From Planctomycetia bacterium (GTDB taxonomy: Bacteria; Planctomycetota; Planctomycetia; Gemmatales; Gemmataceae): DNA of 64,000 bases. The stretch's first letter is position 1. The number at the start of each line of letters is the position of its first letter. This document shows, one piece after another, positions 9,701 through 16,817 of this stretch. A program made the position numbers and the translations under genes. The DNA is taken from positions 1 through 64,000 of the forward strand of contig SYLG01000012.1 of NCBI GenBank assembly GCA_005808665.1, written 5' to 3'. Below the pieces are notes generated by a model. It was given only the letters and a program-made list of their open reading frames with translations. It did not search any database and had not been told where the DNA came from.

Positions 9701-11085
9701 TCCTTTGGAAAAGGCAAGGGGGGCCAAAAGGAGACCTGGTCGATGATGAAATGGGGAGGGTTTTGCAAATCCCGGGCTGGAGCAATATCTTCACCCAACC
9801 CATCATTAACCGGATTGAAATGCTTTCCACTGGTGTCAGGACGGATGTGGGTATCAAAGTGTTTGGCCCAGACCTTGCCACCATTGACCGCATTTGCAAG
9901 GAAGTGGAAAAAGCGGTAAAGCCTGTTCCGGGGGCAAGGGATGTGGTGGCCGCACCAATCATGGGAAAAGGGTATCTGGAAATTGAAATCGATAGGGAAA
10001 GGGCGGCCCGGTTTGGAGTCACCATCGAGGATGCCCAACTGGCCATTGAGGCCGCCATTGGTGGGCGGGAGGTCACCCAAACCGTCGAAAAACGGGAGCG
10101 GTTTCCGGTGCGCATACGCTATTCCCGTGTGGAAAGGGAGGATGAGGATGTTGTCCGGAGGCTCCTTGTTACTGGTTCCCAAGCCATCAATATGGAAAAG
10201 GATGCGGACACAGACAATAGGGTTGTCCCAAACGAAAAAAACCATCGAACCGGGTCGATTCATTTATCCGGGGGTAGAAAACTGGTCCCCCTGACCGCAT
10301 TTGCAGAAATCAGGTTGACCGAGGGCCCGGCCATGATCAAAAGTGAAAATGGCCAAATGATGAATGCGGTAACACTCAATGTTCGTGGAAGGGATATGGT
10401 TGGGTTTATTGAAGAGGCCAGGAGGATTGTAGAACACAAAGTCACCCTTCCGGAAGGGGTCCACCTCGAATGGAGCGGCGAATTTGAACATCAGGTACGA
10501 GCGGCAAGGACACTTTTGGTCGCCTTTCCAGTCGTTATATTAGTGATCTTTATTCTCCTTTATTTAACCTACAAGGATCTGATGGATTCCATGTTGATCA
10601 TGCTGGCATTGCCTGAAGCTTTGGCTGGCGGGGCTTTCTTCCTCTATTTTTTCCCGAAAATCCAGCATGGTTGGGACACCCCCCCCCATGACTTTAGTGT
10701 TGCCGTTTGGGTTGGGTTCATCGCCTGCTTTGGCATGGCGGCGGAGACGGGAATCATCATGATGGTTTACCTCCGCGAAGCAATCGACAAACGGGGTGGG
10801 CTCGAAAAAATCAAGTCCCTCGGGGAACTGAGGGAGGCCATCCTGGAGGGAGCCGTCCACAGATTGAGGCCAAAATTATTGACCGAGGGTGTGGCCATCC
10901 TGGCCATTTTCCCCATGGTGTTCGCCCAAGGGGTCGGGGCAGAGGTGCTTGCCCCTATGGCCCTTCCGGTGCTTGGTGGCTTGTTGATCTCGGATGAAGT
11001 GGTTGACCTTTTTTTGCCGGTTCGGTTTTACTGGGTCCGCCGGGCAAGGTGGTTAAAGCTTCATCCCGAAAAAGCACAAGGTTAA
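6796..11085 (+). CDS. cusA: Heavy-metal efflux RND permease (CusA/CzcA family), enlarged
   Basis: This is the proton-driven inner-membrane pump of a tripartite metal exporter. The N-terminus, the PGRSSREIEDQVTYP-type porter motif, the DQAIVMVENA segment in the TM4 region, FMPALDEGT, FPEVESVVGKAGRA and MLSTGVRTDVGIKVFGPD are all diagnostic of the HME-RND branch. The protein is 1429 residues, against about 1040 for CusA. Two inserts explain this. Roughly 60 residues with two extra hydrophobic segments lie before FMPALDEG (about 555-615). Roughly 250 residues, mostly helical and charged, lie between RPKEFWP and LQIPGWSNIF (about 711-975) in the second porter domain. No frameshift is seen. It is coupled to the adaptor by a four-base overlap. 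A TolC-like gene lies convergently downstream. Confidence 0.92.
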   Translation: MIERWIEFSIRNRFLVVVASLVLSGWGIVCVIHTPIDAIPDLGENQVIVFADWPGRSSREIEDQVTYPISRKLQGLAGVRTIRSSSEFNFSMITVIFEDQVNFYFARQRVLEKLAESGDKLPQGVVPYLAPDATSLGQIFWYTVEPEPNAPVDISRLWALNKYLIAPHLNATSGVAEVASVGGMPMEYQVDIQTERLRAYGVTLGELYEGISKSNMPAGGGVIQKNNAEYIVRGIGWIKGKENIENTVIREVDGIPIYVKNLATVQLGTRFRRGVFEKNGSEVVGGVVLMRHGENPMAVTDRVKERIRELTPSLPLGVRIVPAYDRTRLIQGAIHTLAEVMGHEMVIAGFAILLILGHIRSVFIICVTLPLSVLFSFTMMWVLRILGIVDIQANIMSLAGITISIGILVDQAIVMVENATHHLKAKFGDKPIQGDIVSVVLPACIMVGRPVFFSVLIMLLSFIPVFLLSGREGKLFHPLAFTKSFALIGTALLSVTLVPALIPIFLKGRLKSEQENWIVRSFIGIYRPFLSWFLPRRNLVMWLFAVLLLLAAGLFPLQAILGMGASESAWRFLFLSVFALVTTITVLSTHGWLNQFLSLSTLILVALWSYGFPKIGVSFMPALDEGTTLDMPVTVPRVSVTQAIDDLKARDALIRGFPEVESVVGKAGRADTPTDPAPLDMVETFINFRPKEFWPRRVLAYADALKQTTITMQELERVGLISPGWDAEERSSLLNEAAQKALERHDEVLREFASLRFVEAERDLAQRMSAELVQRIVNHCANGSQWLGPDKNPSPDLLSEMKARLLPGIGVAMATHLSPGELEKQARLLADALAEKKWITDTPLALQVTPNLLEKIRERITGKPIVLADRMVASLTTIRDQFWQEAVRNLDQELFYLGTGTFVWQVIEELLGGSRDLGRQPAGVLGQEITDFLDGTLAERLGKRDAERIPSRFGDLRSSLETDFQKWVILWKRQGGPKGDLVDDEMGRVLQIPGWSNIFTQPIINRIEMLSTGVRTDVGIKVFGPDLATIDRICKEVEKAVKPVPGARDVVAAPIMGKGYLEIEIDRERAARFGVTIEDAQLAIEAAIGGREVTQTVEKRERFPVRIRYSRVEREDEDVVRRLLVTGSQAINMEKDADTDNRVVPNEKNHRTGSIHLSGGRKLVPLTAFAEIRLTEGPAMIKSENGQMMNAVTLNVRGRDMVGFIEEARRIVEHKVTLPEGVHLEWSGEFEHQVRAARTLLVAFPVVILVIFILLYLTYKDLMDSMLIMLALPEALAGGAFFLYFFPKIQHGWDTPPHDFSVAVWVGFIACFGMAAETGIIMMVYLREAIDKRGGLEKIKSLGELREAILEGAVHRLRPKLLTEGVAILAIFPMVFAQGVGAEVLAPMALPVLGGLLISDEVVDLFLPVRFYWVRRARWLKLHPEKAQG

Positions 11086-11139
11086 TCCTTTAATGAAGGG
11101 CGGATACCTCTCCCCCTCCTGGATCCTCGTTCTTTGCGC

Positions 11140-12585
11140 CTAGGGGTGGGGATTGCTTGAAACTGAATCCATCCTTGTCCCACCGGTTGCCCGGTCAAGG
11201 GCAGCCTTTCGACGGAAGGCCTCGGCCTGGGCCTGATAATAGCGATCCTGGGTCATGGCCTGCTCCTTTTGAGCAGCAACCAAGGTCAAAAAAGGCACTT
11301 TACCTGTGATGTAGGAATCCTGGGCTTCACGGGCGTTGGCCTGTGTCGCTTTCAGAGTGGTATTCTGGAACAGTTCCAGGATCTGGCTGCTTTCCCGGAC
11401 TTGTTCCAGGGATTCCTGGACTTGAAAATGGATTTGGTCCACCAATTGGTCGTATTCCGCCTTGTGCTGTGCCAACCTCGATTGGGCCTCCTTAAGGGCC
11501 GCATACCTACGCGCCAAGCGGGCTGGTATATTCAACCGAACCCCCAATTGAAACTGCATTTGTTTGTCCATCCCCTGCCAAAAACTGTCATAGGAAGCCA
11601 TCGCTTCGTAGTCCGGGGAAAACTCCCTTTTTGCCAATTGAACTGCGGACTCATCGGCCCGGACGATTTCGGCCAAACTGAGGAGGTCAGGACGATTGGC
11701 CCGAGCCTCCTGGCGCAATTCTTCCCCATTTCGTTTTTCCGGTTGTAAGGAAATATCTTTTACAGAGGGGGGAATCGGTAAATCGGGTTCCAAATGCATC
11801 AGGGTATTGATCCGGGCCTTGGCAACATTTTGCATCCGCAAAAGAGTGATCGCTTTTTCTTTTTGCAGGCCTAGCTCCACATCCGCCTGAAGAATATCCT
11901 GCTGGGGAGTTTGTCCATTGCGGTAGCGAGTCTCCGCGTTTTGGCGAAATTCCACCAGGATTTTCCGGGTATTCTCGCTTACCTCAAGGGCCCTTTGCAC
12001 AAAATAGAGATCGTAAAAAGCATTGGAGGCGTTTTCCTCCAGGAGCAGGCGCAAACTTCCCAAATCGTTTTCGGATGCCTTTGCCTGGGCTTGGGCCATT
12101 TCCCCCCGTAGTTGGCGTTTGCCCCGGCCGGGCACCTTTTGCGATAATTCCAATCGCATGGCAAAATCCACCTGATTGGACCCAATCGTACCAGGGGCGA
12201 ACCACCCCCCCACGCTTGGGTCCTCAAGGGTAATGGCCTGAGGAAATTTGGCTTGGGCTGCCTGAAGGGCTTTACCCATTGCCACCAACGATTGGTTGCG
12301 TTGGAGCACTTCGGTCACGACATCGGTTGCCTGAATGCTCACCAGATTTGCAAAGGGCACTGTTCCCTGGGGAATGATCTCATTTGCCACCGGAGGCAAT
12401 TCCCCTGTTGGGTTGGGAGGGGCTACCAGGACCTTTGGGGTTTCTCCTTGATCATCGGAATGGTTGGTTGGCAAGGAGTGAATCGAATGATTGGGGTGGT
12501 TGGTAAAGGGAATTGAAACACACCCGGTCAAACCCCAAACAGGGGTAATCCAAAGCCCCAAAAGGAGTGGCTTGCCTCGTTTCAT
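11140..12585 (-). CDS. TolC-family outer-membrane efflux lipoprotein
   Basis: This is the outer-membrane channel component, probably the partner of the adjacent RND pump. The signal peptide ends in a lipobox (LTGC, cysteine at about residue 22), so the protein should be lipid-anchored. The mature part has the duplicated OEP pattern of long coiled helices rich in Gln, Ala, Glu and Arg, for example ETRYRNGQTPQQDILQADVE and its second-half counterpart REAQDSYITGKVPFLTL. The length of 481 residues is normal. It is encoded on the opposite strand, tail to tail with the pump with 54 bases between, so it is not in the same operon. It may instead be read with the PP2C gene, which ends 198 bases upstream. 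Confidence 0.88.
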   Translation of the reverse strand: MKRGKPLLLGLWITPVWGLTGCVSIPFTNHPNHSIHSLPTNHSDDQGETPKVLVAPPNPTGELPPVANEIIPQGTVPFANLVSIQATDVVTEVLQRNQSLVAMGKALQAAQAKFPQAITLEDPSVGGWFAPGTIGSNQVDFAMRLELSQKVPGRGKRQLRGEMAQAQAKASENDLGSLRLLLEENASNAFYDLYFVQRALEVSENTRKILVEFRQNAETRYRNGQTPQQDILQADVELGLQKEKAITLLRMQNVAKARINTLMHLEPDLPIPPSVKDISLQPEKRNGEELRQEARANRPDLLSLAEIVRADESAVQLAKREFSPDYEAMASYDSFWQGMDKQMQFQLGVRLNIPARLARRYAALKEAQSRLAQHKAEYDQLVDQIHFQVQESLEQVRESSQILELFQNTTLKATQANAREAQDSYITGKVPFLTLVAAQKEQAMTQDRYYQAQAEAFRRKAALDRATGGTRMDSVSSNPHP

Positions 12586-12783
12586 CCTATTTCCCCGAAA
12601 GCTTCCCCTATTTCAGGAAAGAAGGGCCCGCCCTAATGGGATGGAATCGACAGGAAGAATGGGGGATCTTTACGGATAAAACCGATTTTCTGGATTATTT
12701 CGAATTGTTTCTGATTAAAGCGATATTAACTTTGGCCCAATCCCTGTTTCGACCTGATGCGGCCGAATCGAAAACAACCGTTT

Positions 12784-13521
12784 TCAGAAAAATCGAACAA
12801 CAACCCCGGTGCTGTTGTCGGGAGATCCCTGTTTGATGGCGAGGGTGGTCAATTCCTTTGAAAGGGTTTGAGGATCGAGGCCTTTTTTCAGAAACCTGAG
12901 AACTTGGTCCTGTCGAATATGGTCCATCAAACCATCACTTCCCAAGAGAATGGTATCCCCGGGCAAAGGCTTGAATTCCCGAACATCGGAATAGAGATTC
13001 CTTGGACTTGCAAGGTCGGGAGATCCCAGGTATCGAACCAGCCTGTGTTTCAAGGGGGAAGTGGCTGCCTCCCGGACTGTCATGGCCCTTTGCCTCACCA
13101 TTTCCGCCGCCATAGTGTGGGTTTGGGATAACACTTGGACTTTTCCTTTGCGAAAAAGCCAAGCTTCACTGTCCCCCAGGTTTGAAATCCACCATTTATC
13201 GTTGATTTCTGCCAAAAGGACGATGGTAGTGCCCATTTTGCGGTGGCCAACCTCATTACCTTCCCCAAGGATTGCCCTGTTTGCGTCCACCAGCCCTTGG
13301 GCAAGGACCTCCTGACCCGAGGTGTTGGGAGAAATGTTTTGAAGGCAAAGGTGCAGTTGCCGAATGGCCAAAAGACTTGCCACTTCTCCGGCCTCGTGGC
13401 CTCCCATGCCATCGGCAACAGCAAATAACGACACCGCCGGATCAATGATAAATCGATCCTCGTTGTTCGAACGAAGTCCCTGTTGGGAATCAGCCCCGGC
13501 CAGGTAGCGGAGAGGTGCCAC
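12784..13521 (-). CDS. PP2C-family serine/threonine protein phosphatase (PrpC/Stp-like)
   Basis: This predicted cytoplasmic metal-dependent phosphatase reverses Hanks-type kinase phosphorylation. The 245-residue protein begins with the SQQGLRSNNEDRF motif, followed by FAVADGMGGHEAGE, whose Asp binds the metal pair. LGDSEAWLFRKG, LLGSDGLMDH and GSPDNSTGVVVRF complete the PP2C motif series, so all catalytic aspartates appear present. It has no membrane segment. The start is GTG (13521). It is transcribed divergently from the PilMN-like operon and lies upstream of the TolC-like gene. A matching kinase in this window is the kinase-FHA gene at 42592. Confidence 0.93.
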   Translation of the reverse strand: MAPLRYLAGADSQQGLRSNNEDRFIIDPAVSLFAVADGMGGHEAGEVASLLAIRQLHLCLQNISPNTSGQEVLAQGLVDANRAILGEGNEVGHRKMGTTIVLLAEINDKWWISNLGDSEAWLFRKGKVQVLSQTHTMAAEMVRQRAMTVREAATSPLKHRLVRYLGSPDLASPRNLYSDVREFKPLPGDTILLGSDGLMDHIRQDQVLRFLKKGLDPQTLSKELTTLAIKQGSPDNSTGVVVRFF

Positions 13522-13802
13522 GCCTTGGTCCCATGGAGATTAGGATGTATCCAACCTTGGGAATAGGTTAGGGGCCAAGGACAGGATGTCCCTGAAAAGG
13601 TTCCATTTGGGTTCTTTTGATGGGAAAAAAAATCGTCTCCAACGATCTTATCGACTGGGGTGTTGACAAATTGGTGGGGAATCCCGGTTCACCAACAAAA
13701 AAACGGTTGAATTGGGACTCTTTACACAGCAAGATAGACGAGAATGGAAAATTCTTTCTCAATTGCTGGCCATTTCAGGTCGGCAAACAAGAGGGCAGGC
13801 CT

Positions 13803-16800
13803 ATGTCTGCAAGCGTTCCGGGTGTTTGGGGTATTGACTTGGGTCAGGCGGGCTTAAAGGCCCTCCGCCTCCAAAGGGAAGGCGATACCGTTGTTGCCAC
13901 GGCGTTCGATTTGGTGGAGCACGCCAAACTTTTGAACCAGCCCGATGCGGATAGGGAAGCACTTATCCGTGAGGCGTTGGAAAAATTTCTTTCGAGAAAC
14001 TCCCTCAAGGGGGACCTGGTTTGTATTTCCGTGCCAGGCCAATCGGGCCTGTTTCGAACGGTCAAGCTGCCCCCGGTTGCTGAAAACAAGATACCTGACA
14101 TTGTCAAATTCGAAGCCAAACAACAAATTCCGTTTTCCCTCGAAGAGGTCGTTTGGGATTTCCAGAAGATCGGTGCGGGCATGCTGATCGACGGGATGGC
14201 GATCGATACCGAAATCGGCCTTTTTGCCATGAAACGGGACATTATTTTTCGGGAATTAGGCTATTTCAAGGATGTTGGGGTCGAGGTTCATCAGGTTCAG
14301 ATGAACTTCATGGCCCTATGCAACTTTTCCGTGTTTGATCAACTTGGTTTGGTGCCTCCCAAAGCGGGTGAAGAAGGGGACCTTCCCTCCGGGAAATGCG
14401 TTGCGGTTCTGGAAATTGGTTCAGAACTGACCAATCTGGTAATAAGTGATGGCAACAAGATCATCCTCCAGCGAACCATCAATGTAGCAGGTAACAATTT
14501 TACCAAGGCCCTGTCCAAAGACCTGAAATTAACATTTGCCAAGGCGGAACATCTCAAGCGTAATGCCACCAAGGCTCTCCCCAAGGAGGGACCTGACCTT
14601 AAAGCGATCCTTACCGCATTAAGGCCGGTTTTCAACGACCTACAAAACGAAATCCAAAGATCGTTGACCTATTTCCAAAACGCTCACCGTAATGCCGAAA
14701 TCACCCGTATCATTGGCCTTGGCAACGCCTTTCACCTTCCGGGTTTGCAGCGATTTCTCCAGGAAAAACTCCAACTCGAAATCCAAATCCCCAAATCCTT
14801 CCCCAAGCTGGGTGGGTCCGTCATTGGCGATGCCGCCTTCAAGGATAACATCCTGACTTTTGCCGTGGCTTATGGTTTGGCAATTCAAGGGCTCAAGTTG
14901 GCCAAAATCCAAACGAACCTGTTGCCTCCCGAAATCCGGATGGAAAGACTCATTCGTGCGAAGAAACCATGGGCCGCACTTACGGCCGCGAGTTTGCTCC
15001 TGGGCATTTCCACCTGCGGCTTCAACTCCTATATGCAAGCCAAACCCTACATCGATGGGGATGTTATCAAACAGGTCAAAGACTCCAAATCGGTCAAGGA
15101 TTTGGTGGACGGTGGAAAACGGAACTTTGATGCCCTGCTGGAAAAAACAAGTCAGGAAAAAGTCGCGGTCGAAACCATTGTTGCCGGACAGCAGGAAAGA
15201 GCCAATTGGTTGGAAATGATGGCGTTTCTACAGGATGCCATTCCCCGGCCTGACGGCTCAAACATATTTGCCGAGAAGGCAAAGCCCTACTTTATGGGAG
15301 ATTTGGACCCCACCACTAAAAAATATGTGGGCATTCCCGACGAATTCCGCAAACGCCGAACCCTTACCGGGAAACGGGCCTATGAACTCTATGCGTCAAA
15401 ACTTTCTGCGGGGGTGGAACAGGGCGAGATCGACTCGACTGCCTCTTCGGGTATTGATGATATGGTTCAGGTCAGCGTGACTTCGGTGGATTGCCGGTTT
15501 TTTGACAACCTGAACACCGGGTTTTGGACCACCGCAAAAAAGAAGATTGTAGACTCCAACCTGGGGAAAACCGTGGTCCGTCCCCTGAATTGCTGGACGA
15601 CCGCTCCGGATGGCAAAGGTTGGGTGGTCGAACTTAGAGGGTACACTTTCCATTGGAACAGTTCCAAATTTTTGACGGAAGCAGTCCTTGAGAATATGGT
15701 TTCCGTTGGCATGCGAAAGGCAGCATCCCAGGCGGCATCGCTTAATCCTCCTCCGGGGGGAGAGGCTCCCTTGGGTGAGGGGGCCGGGGCCGGACCGCCA
15801 GATATGGGACCCGTAATCAACCGCATTAGCCATCTAACCCTTTTCCGCTATTATCGCCATGCCAACATGAACCGGAACGGGTTCTTCCTTTTGGACAATT
15901 CCTATTTGGGAGATTTGGCCAAAGGTAGCGGCGGAGGGGCAAGCAAAGGCGGAATGGGAGGCATGGGCGGAATGCCTATGCCAGGTGCCGAAGGGGGTTC
16001 TGGTCTGAGTGGCGGAGCCGGTGTCGGCGCTGGATCCGAACGGTCCAGTTGGGTCAGTCTTTTAGGGGCTCGAGGTTCGGGTGCCGGCATGGGCGGCCCC
16101 AAAGCGGAGGGGGGCCCAGGTATGGCGGGGCCAGGGGGGATGAGTCGGGGCGGAATGATGTCGCCCGGCGGCGACGGGGGATCCTCTGCTCCCGCTGCTC
16201 CTGCAGGTGGTGCTGAACCCGGTGCCGGGGCCGAGGAAGAGGGCTCTGGCGACGGGGGAGATTCCACCGGGGAAATCATTCAAAAGGGTGCTCGGAAACG
16301 AACAGAATTTGTGATCTTTTTTGTGTGGAAGGAACCCACCCCATCGGATGCCCTTCGAGGCAGCATGGCAGGACCCGCTGCTGATGGTACAGCCCCGGCC
16401 CCAGATGCCCCGGCCGAGGGTGCGGTGGAGGGTGCCGCTTCGGGACCGAGCCTTTTTAGCAAAAAAGGGAGCCCGGCGGAACCTAGAACCGTGGAAAAAG
16501 CCAAAGCCCGCAAAGAGCGCCCCATTGGCTTACCCACCGGATCACCCCCTGCCCCGGAAATCAAAGTTTTAGCCACCCCCAAACCAAAAACTACCGATAG
16601 CGAAAACCCCATGGGTCAAGGGGAACCTGAGACAAAGGCCGGGAATAACCCCGCTCCTAATTCGCCCCTTCCGGCGGTGGGGCCAAAGCCTGCTCCACCG
16701 GGGCCTGCCCCTTCCACCCCGGGAACCGCACCTGGAGCAACTGCTCCACCGGATACCGGAAAACCGAACGATTCCAAACAACCAGAAAACCCCAAAAACA

Positions 16801-16805
16801 AGTAA
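13803..16805 (+). CDS. PilM-PilN fusion protein with Gly-rich and Pro-rich C-terminal regions
   Basis: The first 365 residues are a PilM-type actin-fold ATPase: VWGIDLGQAGLKALRL at the start, FEAKQQIPFSLEEVVWDF, VAVLEIGSELTNLVI, and a C-terminal IIGLGNAFHLPGLQRFLQEKL. A NLLPPEIRMERL stretch (372-383) and a single membrane segment (about 390-411) follow directly. This matches the PilN N-terminus, whose INLLP motif normally docks into PilM, so the two partners are fused here. A periplasmic domain (about 415-700) comes next, then a Gly/Met-rich block (about 705-820) and a disordered Pro/Ala-rich tail. The frame is open from 13617, but the ATG at 13803 has AGAGGG seven bases upstream and starts the PilM homology. 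It heads a three-gene operon, with 12 bases to the next gene. Confidence 0.85.
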   Translation: MSASVPGVWGIDLGQAGLKALRLQREGDTVVATAFDLVEHAKLLNQPDADREALIREALEKFLSRNSLKGDLVCISVPGQSGLFRTVKLPPVAENKIPDIVKFEAKQQIPFSLEEVVWDFQKIGAGMLIDGMAIDTEIGLFAMKRDIIFRELGYFKDVGVEVHQVQMNFMALCNFSVFDQLGLVPPKAGEEGDLPSGKCVAVLEIGSELTNLVISDGNKIILQRTINVAGNNFTKALSKDLKLTFAKAEHLKRNATKALPKEGPDLKAILTALRPVFNDLQNEIQRSLTYFQNAHRNAEITRIIGLGNAFHLPGLQRFLQEKLQLEIQIPKSFPKLGGSVIGDAAFKDNILTFAVAYGLAIQGLKLAKIQTNLLPPEIRMERLIRAKKPWAALTAASLLLGISTCGFNSYMQAKPYIDGDVIKQVKDSKSVKDLVDGGKRNFDALLEKTSQEKVAVETIVAGQQERANWLEMMAFLQDAIPRPDGSNIFAEKAKPYFMGDLDPTTKKYVGIPDEFRKRRTLTGKRAYELYASKLSAGVEQGEIDSTASSGIDDMVQVSVTSVDCRFFDNLNTGFWTTAKKKIVDSNLGKTVVRPLNCWTTAPDGKGWVVELRGYTFHWNSSKFLTEAVLENMVSVGMRKAASQAASLNPPPGGEAPLGEGAGAGPPDMGPVINRISHLTLFRYYRHANMNRNGFFLLDNSYLGDLAKGSGGGASKGGMGGMGGMPMPGAEGGSGLSGGAGVGAGSERSSWVSLLGARGSGAGMGGPKAEGGPGMAGPGGMSRGGMMSPGGDGGSSAPAAPAGGAEPGAGAEEEGSGDGGDSTGEIIQKGARKRTEFVIFFVWKEPTPSDALRGSMAGPAADGTAPAPDAPAEGAVEGAASGPSLFSKKGSPAEPRTVEKAKARKERPIGLPTGSPPAPEIKVLATPKPKTTDSENPMGQGEPETKAGNNPAPNSPLPAVGPKPAPPGPAPSTPGTAPGATAPPDTGKPNDSKQPENPKNK

Positions 16806-16817
16806 TCGGAGGCGATC

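Noticed and set aside
13617-13802. 62-codon N-terminal extension of the PilM-PilN protein
   Set aside because: The ATG at 13803 has a proper Shine-Dalgarno and starts the PilM homology; the extension has no similarity to PilM.
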